Assembly: GCA_016296165.1 (NCBI GenBank)
Contig: JAEDJV010000121.1
Location: forward strand, 1 to 7,612
DNA from: Oscillospiraceae bacterium
GTDB taxonomy: Bacteria > Bacillota > Clostridia > Oscillospirales > Ruminococcaceae
Length of the DNA stretch: 7,612 bases
Direction: 5' to 3'
The notes under the pieces: generated by a model
Told to the model about the DNA's origin: nothing
Database searches by the model: none
The model's input: the letters and a program-made list of their open reading frames with translations, nothing else
Made by a program: the position numbers and the translations under genes
In this document: in pieces, positions 1 through 6,044 of the stretch
Layout of the letters: every line of letters starts with the position of its first letter
Position numbering within the stretch: position 1 is the stretch's first letter

Positions 1-72
1 TGATTCGTCAGTCATGTCGATAAGCTGATACTTAAGTGAAGAGCTTCCGGCGTTAATTACTAAAATTTTCAT
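1..72 (-). CDS. ackA: Acetate kinase, N-terminal 24 codons only (runs off the left edge)
   Basis: Read on the minus strand from the ATG at 72-70, the peptide starts MKILVINAGSSSLKYQLIDM. This is the hallmark N-terminus of acetate kinase: a first beta strand followed by the N-A-G-S-S-S-x-K phosphate-binding loop of the ASKHA fold. The enzyme interconverts acetate plus ATP with acetyl phosphate plus ADP in the cytoplasm and is the last step of fermentative ATP production from acetyl-CoA. A good Shine-Dalgarno (GAAAGGA, plus-strand 82-88) lies 9 nt before the ATG, which supports this start. The gene is divergent from tmcAL. Only the start is visible, so integrity of the rest cannot be judged; propionate or butyrate kinase relatives are less likely given the exact N-terminal match to AckA style. 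Confidence 0.93.
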   Translation of the reverse strand, partial: MKILVINAGSSSLKYQLIDMTDES

Positions 73-107
73 TATCTTCGGTCCTTTCAGATTTTTGATT
101 AAAATTA

Positions 108-137
108 CGAAAATATCTGAATAATTACATATTTTCG
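108..137. repeat. Inverted repeat in the ackA leader
   Basis: CGAAAATAT (108-116) and ATATTTTCG (129-137) are perfect 9-nt arms around a 12-nt centre. The element lies just downstream of the predicted ackA transcription start and well upstream of its Shine-Dalgarno. It could be a 5' stem-loop in the ackA mRNA or a repressor operator. The arms are AT-rich, so chance cannot be dismissed. Confidence 0.5.
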
Positions 138-155
138 GTCAAAGTTTACTAATTA

Positions 156-183
156 ATTATATACCATTGAGGCAAAATTTCAA
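156..183 (-). promoter_or_regulatory. Probable sigma-A promoter of ackA
   Basis: On the minus strand, TTGAAA (183-178) is followed after 16 nt by a perfect TATAAT (161-156). Initiation would fall near 149 and give a leader of roughly 75-80 nt before the ackA ATG. Consensus match and position both fit, but no experimental start site is known. Confidence 0.65.
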
Positions 184-269
184 GTCTTTTTCGGTAAAAT
201 CAGCTTTTTGCCCAAAAAATAACGTTGTGCACACAAGTTACTGTTAATCAAAATTCAAAAACAAATATA

Positions 270-298
270 TTTACATCACTTCTAATTTGTGATATAAT
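270..298 (+). promoter_or_regulatory. Extended -10 promoter of the tmcAL operon
   Basis: TTTACA (270-275), a 17-nt spacer and a perfect TATAAT (293-298) preceded by TGA at 290-292 (the TGn extended -10 element) make a strong sigma-A promoter. Transcription would start near 305, about 30 nt before the tmcAL ATG. That excludes in-frame start codons further upstream as translation starts. Confidence 0.8.
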
Positions 299-335
299 TA
301 TAATTAAAGTATTTTACAAACAGGGGGTATATCTT

Positions 336-1523
336 ATGAAAGTTTCAGGAATTGTGTGTGAATATAATCCTTTTCATAACGGTCACAGATACCACATACA
401 GAAAACAAGAGAAAACGGCGCAACACACATAGTAGCTGTCATGAGCGGAAATTTTGTACAGCGCGGAGATGTTGCAGTTATTGACAAGTTCGAGAGAGCA
501 AAGGCCGCAGTTCGAAGCGGAGTGGATCTTGTTATTGAACTTCCGGTTGCGTATTCACTTTCAAGCAGCGAGGGTTTTGCAAGAGGTGCGATGTACATAC
601 TCAACTCTATGGGATGTATTGATGAACTTTCATTCGGAAGTGAATGCGGAGATATTAATAAGCTTCTTACAGCAGTTCAGGCAAGTATTTCATGCTCACA
701 GTCACAGGAACTTAAAGCGCTTCTGGACAGCGGCAGTTCATATCCTTCTGCGATGCATCTCCTTGCAGAGAAAAAGTACGGAAAACAGGTGGGAGATATT
801 TTTGATTCTCCTAACAATCTTCTTGCTATCGAATATATAAAAGCAATATCTTATCTTAATTCAAAAATTACACCTTTCACTATAGCAAGAAAGCATGCCG
901 GTCATGACCAGCCGGAAGTAATATGCAACTTTGCCAGTGCGTCATTTATCAGACAGAACGTTAAAGAACAGAATGCATATTCTGATCTCATGCCTGAAAC
1001 TATGTACGAAACACTTTTACAGTCGGTGAATTCAGGAAAGACTGCTTCGCTTGCTAATCTTGAAAAGGCAATTATGTACAGAATGCGTACAATGACTCCT
1101 GCGCAGCTGAGAGATGTTCCGGATGTCGGTCAGGGTCTTGAATACAGGATTTTTGAGGCGAGAACGGCATCAACAGTTCAGCAGATGATGGAACAGATTA
1201 AGACCAAGAGATACACCATGTCAAGGATAAGAAGAATATTCCTCAATTCACTTCTTGGAATCACAAAGGATGATCTTACCACACCTCCTGTTTATGCACG
1301 TATTCTTGCTATAAACGAACGGGGAACAGATATTCTGTCAGTAGCAAAAGGAAAGTCCAGAATTCCGCTTTCAACTTCACTTGCAAGACTTAGTGAGATA
1401 AATGCAGTTACAAAGAGAACTGCTGAACTTGAGTCGCTGTCAACGGATATATATAATCTTGCGCTTGATAATCCGGGTCCTGTCGGAACAGATTACCGCG
1501 CAAAGATCGGCGTAACCGGATGA
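336..1523 (+). CDS. tmcAL: tRNA(Met) cytidine acetate ligase TmcAL (YlbM family)
   Basis: The 395-aa cytoplasmic protein matches TmcAL, which uses ATP and free acetate to form N4-acetylcytidine at wobble C34 of elongator tRNA-Met. Visible family signatures are the nucleotidyltransferase-like EYNPFHNGH (residues 9-17, with the HNGH motif), MSGNFVQRGD (36-45), GVDLVIELPV (62-71), SPNNLLAIEY (158-167), the SASFIR block (201-206), and a C-terminal region ending in NPGPVGTDYR. Length is close to B. subtilis YlbM. The ATG at 336 is chosen because AGGGGG (322-327) sits 8 nt upstream; the reading frame stays open upstream to 225, but that extension would overlap the promoter and has no family homology. 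It is first in a three-gene operon and divergent from ackA, an enzyme of acetate metabolism. Assignment to the family is firm; the activity is transferred from characterised homologues. Confidence 0.93.
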   Translation: MKVSGIVCEYNPFHNGHRYHIQKTRENGATHIVAVMSGNFVQRGDVAVIDKFERAKAAVRSGVDLVIELPVAYSLSSSEGFARGAMYILNSMGCIDELSFGSECGDINKLLTAVQASISCSQSQELKALLDSGSSYPSAMHLLAEKKYGKQVGDIFDSPNNLLAIEYIKAISYLNSKITPFTIARKHAGHDQPEVICNFASASFIRQNVKEQNAYSDLMPETMYETLLQSVNSGKTASLANLEKAIMYRMRTMTPAQLRDVPDVGQGLEYRIFEARTASTVQQMMEQIKTKRYTMSRIRRIFLNSLLGITKDDLTTPPVYARILAINERGTDILSVAKGKSRIPLSTSLARLSEINAVTKRTAELESLSTDIYNLALDNPGPVGTDYRAKIGVTG

Positions 1524-1530
1524 TTTTACT

Positions 1531-2193
1531 ATGAGGATAAAAGGAATTATTTTTGATCTTGACGGTACGCTTATAGATTCACTGCACTGCTGGGAAAGAG
1601 CTGACCGCAATTTTCTCCTGGAGAACGGTATTGAACCCCCTCCGGGAGTTTCTGATATAATGAAAAAATTAAGTATGAGAGAGGCTGCGCAATATTTTAT
1701 TGACCTTGGTGTTAATATGACTCATGAGGCAGTAACAGAACGCATAGAGGAACTTGTTTTTGACGAATATGCCTCAAAAGTCCCGCTTAAAAAATATGCA
1801 CTGGAGCTTCTGGATATTCTTGATAATCTTGGGATAGTTTACTGTGTCGCAACAGCGAACTATCGCTCACTTACTGATGTTATCTTAAAAAGATTCGGTA
1901 TCTGTGACAGGTTCAGATTTATATATACCTGTGCGGAAAACGGAATAAAGAAAGACGATCCTTCATTTTTCAGCAACGTCGGAGTCTTGCTTGGAACTTC
2001 ACCGGAAGAAACGGCAGTACTTGATGATTCGTTTCACTGTCTGAAAAATGCACATGATTCCGGATTTTTTACGGCTGCAGTTTTTGATGAAACAACAGCA
2101 GACTGGGATGAAGCCGTTAATGTTTCGGATATTGCAGTAAATGATCTGCAGGAGTTTGCAGAGTATATAAAGAAAGAAGTTGATATTGCTTGA
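1531..2193 (+). CDS. HAD-superfamily hydrolase, subfamily IA-like
   Basis: This 220-aa soluble protein has all four HAD motifs. Motif I is DLDGT with nucleophile Asp9 and acid/base Asp11; motif II is the Thr108 in VATAN; motif III is Lys140/141 in GIKKDD; motif IV is Asp165-Asp166 in VLDDS. Residues of about 18-90 form a helical C1 cap, as in beta-phosphoglucomutase and phosphoglycolate phosphatase relatives. The substrate cannot be told from sequence; small phosphorylated metabolites are usual. The ATG at 1531 is 7 nt after the tmcAL stop, with only a weak GGA ahead, so it is probably translated by coupling from tmcAL. The stop codon overlaps the start of the next gene. No key residue is missing. 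Confidence 0.88.
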   Translation: MRIKGIIFDLDGTLIDSLHCWERADRNFLLENGIEPPPGVSDIMKKLSMREAAQYFIDLGVNMTHEAVTERIEELVFDEYASKVPLKKYALELLDILDNLGIVYCVATANYRSLTDVILKRFGICDRFRFIYTCAENGIKKDDPSFFSNVGVLLGTSPEETAVLDDSFHCLKNAHDSGFFTAAVFDETTADWDEAVNVSDIAVNDLQEFAEYIKKEVDIA

Positions 2194-2849
2194 ATGCACC
2201 TGTGTGGTTAAATAAACTTGAAAGAAAGTTTGGAAAATATGCGATACCGGGACTTATGAACATAATGATCATGGGTATGGCTATTGTTTTTATAATGGAC
2301 AACATAGTCGGGCCTATGGCAGGAAAGGTTCCGCTTGCCCCTTATCTTTTATTCTCGCGTGATGCAATTCTTAGTGGTCAGATATGGCGGCTTATTACAT
2401 TTGTATTTGATCCGATGGAGTTAAGTCCGTTTTTTTTAATATTCACGTTGTATTTTTACTGGCTTATCGGAAGCGTTATGGAGAATCAATGGGGGACGTT
2501 CAGATTTAACGTTTTTTATTTTTGTGGTGTAATCGGAACGATAATAGGCGGTTTTATAACAGGATATACGAGTAACACATTTCTTACCCTGTCGCTGTTT
2601 ATTGCGTTTGCAGCTATAGCACCTGATTTTCAGCTTATGCTTTTCTTTTTTATTCCTGTAAAAATAAAATACCTTGCGATGTTTGACGGGGTTCTCCTGC
2701 TGGTTAGTTTCTTCTTATCAGGACTTTCCGGAAAAATAGCAATAGTAATGTCTCTTATAAATCTTTTAATTTTCTTTGGGAAAGATTTTATTTCATTTGT
2801 GAAATTCAGGATTCGCCATCTGAAGTATAAAATAAAAAACAAACGATAA
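2190..2849 (+). CDS. Rhomboid-like integral membrane protein, probably non-proteolytic
   Basis: The 219-aa product has about five to six hydrophobic segments (approximately residues 20-40, 78-97, 106-126, 129-145, 147-176, 181-197) and ends in a basic cytoplasmic tail (KFRIRHLKYKIKNKR). The stretch GQIWRLITFVF (63-73) before a membrane helix, and WLIGSVMENQWGTFRF (91-106), resemble the L1 loop and TM2/TM3 region of rhomboid and Derlin-type proteins. I see no GxSG serine motif, and His202-type catalytic residues are absent: the only His, at 210, is in the tail. The protein is therefore better called a rhomboid-like pseudoprotease. The start is a TTG at 2190 overlapping the TGA stop of the HAD gene; AAGAAG (2174-2179) lies 10 nt upstream, and the ATG at 2194 is in a different frame that closes after five codons. 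It is last in the operon, before a strong terminator. Role unknown. Confidence 0.75.
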   Translation: MNAPVWLNKLERKFGKYAIPGLMNIMIMGMAIVFIMDNIVGPMAGKVPLAPYLLFSRDAILSGQIWRLITFVFDPMELSPFFLIFTLYFYWLIGSVMENQWGTFRFNVFYFCGVIGTIIGGFITGYTSNTFLTLSLFIAFAAIAPDFQLMLFFFIPVKIKYLAMFDGVLLLVSFFLSGLSGKIAIVMSLINLLIFFGKDFISFVKFRIRHLKYKIKNKR

Positions 2850-2893
2850 CAAAATACTTCGCAGTAAGACAAGACTGCGAAGTATTTTGTTTT
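2848..2893 (+). terminator. Rho-independent terminator of the tmcAL operon
   Basis: The stop codon of the rhomboid-like gene runs directly into a perfect inverted repeat: arms 2849-2865 and 2874-2890 (17 bp, core ACTTCGCAGT/ACTGCGAAGT) with an 8-nt loop, followed by TTTT. The 2848/2891 pair adds one more A-T. The A-rich left arm also gives a T-rich end on the other strand, but no leftward gene lies to its right to need it. Confidence 0.92.
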
Positions 2894-2903
2894 GTAAACG
2901 CAC

Positions 2904-2932
2904 TTGTATTTATCGGGATACGGTGTTATAAT
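2904..2932 (+). promoter_or_regulatory. Extended -10 promoter of mnmA
   Basis: TTGTAT (2904-2909), a 17-nt spacer and TATAAT (2927-2932) preceded by TGT (2924-2926) form an extended -10 sigma-A promoter just after the upstream terminator. The start would be near 2939, giving a leader of about 58 nt. A second TATAAT at 2971-2976 lacks a good -35. Confidence 0.75.
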
Positions 2933-2996
2933 AATTACAATTGCTTTATAAAAATGACTGGATGTCTGTATATAATTTTGAAAAGAGAGGTTTTTT

Positions 2997-4067
2997 ATGG
3001 CGAAGGTAATGGTGGGTATGAGTGGCGGAGTTGACAGCTCCGTTGCGGCAAAGGTGTTGCTTGACAGCGGATATGAAGTGACAGGCGTTACACTTAAGAT
3101 GTTTTCTTCTGATGATATAGTTGAAACTGAAACGAGAACATGCTGTTCGCTTTCTGATGTTGAAGATGCAAGGGCCGTTGCATATAAACTTGGGTTTAAA
3201 CATATTGTTTTTAATTTCAGAGATAATTTCAGCCAGTATGTAATAGAAAATTTTATAAACAGTTATATTACAGGTAAAACTCCTAATCCATGTATTGAGT
3301 GTAACCGTCACGTTAAGTTTGGCAAGATGCTGCAGAGAGCAGAGGAGCTTGGTTTTGATTATATCGCAACTGGTCATTACGCTCTTAAGGAATATAACAA
3401 CGAAACAGGACGCTGGTATCTGAGAAGACCAGCTGACAGATCAAAGGACCAGACTTATGTTCTATACAGTCTTACACAGCACCAGCTTGAAAAAACTCTC
3501 TTTCCTCTTGCGGATTATGAAAAAACCGAGGTCAGAAAAATAGCTGAGGAGGCCGGACTCATCAATTCCAGAAAACCTGATAGTCAGGACATCTGTTTTG
3601 TACCGGACGGGAAATATGCTGAATTTATAAAAAAGCATACTGATAAGGGAACGCAGGAAGGTGATTTTACTGATACTGAGGGAAACATTATCGGAAAGCA
3701 CAAGGGAATTATTCACTATACAATAGGACAGAGAAAAGGACTCGGAATAGCACTTGGAAAACCTGCATTTGTCGTAAGTAAAAACGCTCAGACAAATACA
3801 GTTGTGCTGGGTTCAAACGATGATTTGTTTACTTCTGAACTGATTGCAGAGGATGTTAATCTGATGTCTGTTTCGGAAATCAAAGGTGAAATGCATGTAA
3901 CAGCAAAACCAAGATACAACTGTAAGGATGAGCCGGCAGTAATATCAATGCTTCCTGACGGACGTATCAGAGTTGTATTTGAAAAACCGCAGAGAGCAGT
4001 AACCAGCGGACAGGCGGTTGTATTTTATGACGGAGATATCGTTGTCGGCGGAGGGACGATAGTGTAG
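2997..4067 (+). CDS. mnmA: tRNA-specific 2-thiouridylase MnmA
   Basis: The 356-aa protein matches MnmA (TrmU), which adenylates and then thiolates U34 at C2 in tRNA-Lys, -Glu and -Gln. The N-terminal PP-loop ATPase motif is MSGGVDSS (residues 8-15). Other family blocks are TPNPCIECNRHVKF (95-108), DYIATGHYA (121-129), DQTYVLYSL (151-159), DSQDICFV (195-202, distal Cys200), then YTIGQRKGLGIA and a C-terminal beta-barrel ending GGGTIV. By alignment to E. coli TPNPDILCN, the catalytic Cys is Cys102, and Cys99 replaces the E. coli Asp99. A Cys49-Cys50 pair is also present. AGAGAGG (2984-2990) is 6 nt before the ATG. It is transcribed alone from its own promoter. No sulfur-donor gene (iscS-like) is in the window. 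The identification is secure. Confidence 0.96.
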   Translation: MAKVMVGMSGGVDSSVAAKVLLDSGYEVTGVTLKMFSSDDIVETETRTCCSLSDVEDARAVAYKLGFKHIVFNFRDNFSQYVIENFINSYITGKTPNPCIECNRHVKFGKMLQRAEELGFDYIATGHYALKEYNNETGRWYLRRPADRSKDQTYVLYSLTQHQLEKTLFPLADYEKTEVRKIAEEAGLINSRKPDSQDICFVPDGKYAEFIKKHTDKGTQEGDFTDTEGNIIGKHKGIIHYTIGQRKGLGIALGKPAFVVSKNAQTNTVVLGSNDDLFTSELIAEDVNLMSVSEIKGEMHVTAKPRYNCKDEPAVISMLPDGRIRVVFEKPQRAVTSGQAVVFYDGDIVVGGGTIV

Positions 4068-4080
4068 AAGGGGATCTGTT

Positions 4081-4119
4081 ATGAGAAAGATTATACGACA
4101 GGGAAACCAGGGAGCATAG
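4081..4119 (+). CDS. Possible 12-codon mini-ORF after mnmA
   Basis: ATG AGA AAG ... TAG encodes MRKIIRQGNQGA. It begins 13 nt after the mnmA stop and has a strong Shine-Dalgarno AAGGGG (4068-4073) with a 7-nt spacing, better than those of several genes here. It could be a real small peptide or the remains of a longer gene: in another frame the sequence continues without a stop for about 20 codons. It could also be chance. No family is recognised, and it ends before the terminator at 4142. Confidence 0.25.
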   Translation: MRKIIRQGNQGA

Positions 4120-4141
4120 CTGAAGTATTGAATATAAAATT

Positions 4142-4188
4142 AATCTGTCAGTCTGTGTCAAACGTCACAGACTGGCGGATTTTCTGTC
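4142..4188 (+). terminator. Terminator after mnmA, possibly shared with the convergent gene
   Basis: Arms 4142-4157 and 4166-4181 form a 16-bp stem with an 8-nt loop, followed by TTCTGTCTCT. Two of the pairs are G-U when read as plus-strand RNA; on the minus strand they become C-A mismatches, so the hairpin is better formed in the mnmA direction. It also lies directly after the stop of the leftward ATPase gene, with an AT-rich flank, so it may act in both directions. Confidence 0.8.
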
Positions 4189-4194
4189 TCTAGG

Positions 4195-5763
4195 TCACAC
4201 AACCGCCTCAACAATAGTCTTATCACCATTTTGAGTTACATTCACACCGGATTCCTTATTTTTATTAAAACAGAAACTTACCAGATATCCTTTTTTCAGA
4301 TTATGCTTTTCAAGGTAATCACAGAGCTGATCCTCACCTTTGCGGTTGTATTCTTCTCCGCGCCAGATTTTCAGTTCTATGATATACTGTACTCCGAGAT
4401 AGTCAACTACAATATCCATTCGTCTGTGGTCCCGTGTTTCTGCCTCGATATAGTAATTTCCGGTTCCGTTTATTATCGGCCTCAGATACAGAAGGAAATA
4501 TTCTCTTCCGTGCTGTTCGAGGAATTTTTCAGATTCATTTCCCATTATCTCATTGAAATGCACGACGAACTGTTCAAGTATTCTGTCCATATCAAGGATA
4601 CCGTTTTCAGTGAACTGACTCTTGTCATATGAACCGGCCTGAAATATTGGTTTTGACATCATTTGTTCTGACATTAGAAAATAATTATAAAGCAGAGTTT
4701 CAAAAATCCGGTTTGATATCTGAACACTTCCATTTTCATTTTTTACAAATCCGTACATCATTGCAGTATCCAGAGCTTTATCGTAAATATTTAAACTTAT
4801 TCTTCTGCCGTTTATAAGAATGGAATACACACAGTCTCTGAGACTTTGACTGTCTTCGAGCTTATTTATCAGCGAGTCAAACAGCGGACGTTTTGAAGAG
4901 AGAATAACGCCGACTGCTTCTGTTACGCCTTCTTCAGTCCATCTGATTTTCCCATCCGGATTTTCATCATTTATCTTGCATATTGAAGAGACAAGCACCG
5001 GATAACCGGAGGTATAATCATAGATGAGCTGTGATATTTCTGAAATATTCATTCCTGTATGTGAATCATTTTCGTATTCTTTAAGCATGCTCCCGATATC
5101 ATCCGTTGAGAAACTCATATCAACATTAAATTCTGCAGAAATATTCCACGGGCTGTTATGTTTATGTTCTGCATCAGGGCGTATTTTCTGACGCAGATTG
5201 CGAATATCATGAACTCCGGCGAGGATTACGGACTGAAATGCCGGAATTTCGTTTCTGTTTAGATAATGTCCTCTGAGCTGAGCGAGAAAATCAAGAAACA
5301 CCTGATTATTGGAGGCCTGATCCACTTCATCAATTATTAAAATTATCGGCTTTTCAGCTGTTCTTATCCACAACCTGAGCCATCTGAAAAGACTTCTCAT
5401 GCGTACAGAAGTATTGCTCTCACATATTTTGCTTAAATCATCAAGCATCTTTTCAGACAAAATATCTTTTGACTCCATAATATCGTATAATTCACTGGCT
5501 AATGTAATTGTAAAATTACTCTCTGTTTCAAAATCAGCGCTGCTCATAAACTGAAAATCAAGGTAAATTACAATATATTCTTCTTCAAGATTTTTTCTTA
5601 ATGCTTTCAGAATGGTGGTCTTCCCATACTGCCTTCCCCGGTTTATTGTAAAATATTTTCCTGCATCAACCATCTCTTTTATTTTTTTCAACCGGCTGTC
5701 CAGATTCACCATATAGTGTTCATCCGGATAGCAGCAGCCTTCGGTATTAAAATATTTTCTCAC
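4195..5763 (-). CDS. AAA-like ATPase with C-terminal PD-(D/E)XK nuclease-type domain
   Basis: A 522-aa soluble protein starting MRKYFNTEGCC. The N-terminal part is a P-loop ATPase: the Walker A-like RGRQYGKTT ends at Lys48-Thr49, lacking the usual first Gly as is common in AAA_35-type relatives, and Walker B is ILIIDEVD with Asp145-Glu146. A helical/winged region follows (about 225-370). The C-terminal domain (about 405-522) carries a PD-(D/E)XK core: RMDIVV (Asp450), IIELKIW (Glu463-Lys465), and DQLCDYL (Gln479), as in the PDDEXK_9/DUF1703 group. The function of these proteins is not established; defence, DNA processing or mobile-element roles have all been suggested by domain content only. 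The start is GTG 5763-5761, because GAGG (5775-5772) lies 8 nt upstream; a GTG at 5772 would overlap that site. It has its own promoter and stands alone. Confidence 0.85.
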   Translation of the reverse strand: MRKYFNTEGCCYPDEHYMVNLDSRLKKIKEMVDAGKYFTINRGRQYGKTTILKALRKNLEEEYIVIYLDFQFMSSADFETESNFTITLASELYDIMESKDILSEKMLDDLSKICESNTSVRMRSLFRWLRLWIRTAEKPIILIIDEVDQASNNQVFLDFLAQLRGHYLNRNEIPAFQSVILAGVHDIRNLRQKIRPDAEHKHNSPWNISAEFNVDMSFSTDDIGSMLKEYENDSHTGMNISEISQLIYDYTSGYPVLVSSICKINDENPDGKIRWTEEGVTEAVGVILSSKRPLFDSLINKLEDSQSLRDCVYSILINGRRISLNIYDKALDTAMMYGFVKNENGSVQISNRIFETLLYNYFLMSEQMMSKPIFQAGSYDKSQFTENGILDMDRILEQFVVHFNEIMGNESEKFLEQHGREYFLLYLRPIINGTGNYYIEAETRDHRRMDIVVDYLGVQYIIELKIWRGEEYNRKGEDQLCDYLEKHNLKKGYLVSFCFNKNKESGVNVTQNGDKTIVEAVV

Positions 5764-5794
5764 TTTTAGCACCTCGATTCGTTTAGTACTTTTA

Positions 5795-5823
5795 AGTATA
5801 TCATATTTTCAGATTGGGTGCAA
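5795..5823 (-). promoter_or_regulatory. Promoter of the ATPase/nuclease gene
   Basis: On the minus strand, TTGCAC (5823-5818), a 17-nt spacer and TATACT (5800-5795) preceded by TGA form a near-consensus extended -10 promoter. The start would be near 5788, giving a leader of about 25 nt that begins just before the Shine-Dalgarno at 5775-5772. This strengthens the GTG 5763 start. Confidence 0.8.
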
Positions 5824-5830
5824 TTATTAT

Positions 5831-5881
5831 GTTTGAGTTGACACTTTATCCGGAACATAAAATTAATTAGATTACTCAAAC
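5831..5881. repeat. Inverted repeat GTTTGAGT ... ACTCAAAC
   Basis: Perfect 8-nt arms at 5831-5838 and 5874-5881 flank 35 nt of AT-rich DNA upstream of the ATPase promoter. No T-run follows, so a terminator is unlikely. The arms could be protein-binding half-sites or a decayed insertion end; neither is supported by anything else here. A TTGACA at 5838-5843 on the plus strand has no matching -10 at normal spacing. Confidence 0.4.
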
Positions 5882-5966
5882 TTTGTACATCAAAAATAGC
5901 TGTATCTTAATTCAGACGAAACATCAAATCTCTTCATAAAGTTTTTAATTTCTTTCCGAAATCTGC

Positions 5967-5995
5967 TTGTTTTTTTCTGCTTTCTATGTTATAAT
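5967..5995 (+). promoter_or_regulatory. Promoter of the lipoprotein gene
   Basis: TTGTTT (5967-5972), a 17-nt spacer and TATAAT (5990-5995) preceded by TGT (5987-5989) give an extended -10 promoter with a weak -35. Initiation near 6002 leaves a leader of about 150 nt. The -10 is enclosed by a perfect inverted repeat, CTATGT (5984-5989) and ACATAG (6001-6006), separated by 11 nt, which could be an operator. Confidence 0.7.
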
Positions 5996-6044
5996 TTCAG
6001 ACATAGTATGTGGTTGAACTCTGGGTTATAAATGTTTTTTACAC

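Noticed and set aside
225..335. Upstream in-frame extension of tmcAL by 37 codons
   Set aside because: It overlaps the extended -10 promoter, has no good ribosome site, and the family homology begins at the ATG at 336, which has AGGGGG 8 nt upstream.
454..840. Second plus-strand frame inside tmcAL
   Set aside because: It overlaps the conserved TmcAL core in another frame and its product resembles nothing.
2971..2976. Second TATAAT as a promoter for mnmA
   Set aside because: No acceptable -35 lies 16-18 nt upstream; the upstream extended -10 promoter is far better.
2946..3377. Minus-strand frame of about 143 codons opposite mnmA
   Set aside because: It lies opposite the conserved PP-loop and catalytic region of mnmA and has no ribosome site or family resemblance.
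4231..4817. Open frames on the plus strand opposite the ATPase gene
   Set aside because: They are antisense to a gene with clear Walker and PD-(D/E)XK motifs, and their translations have no recognisable domain.
5764..5772. Three extra N-terminal codons (GTG at 5772) for the ATPase gene
   Set aside because: That GTG overlaps the Shine-Dalgarno; the next GTG at 5763 is correctly spaced from GAGG.
5829..5870. 13-codon ORF MFELTLYPEHKIN in the intergenic region
   Set aside because: It has no convincing Shine-Dalgarno or promoter, and its start lies in the inverted repeat.
5831..5881. CRISPR-like repeat because of GTTTGAG
   Set aside because: There is one copy only, in inverted orientation, with no regularly spaced repeats and no cas gene.
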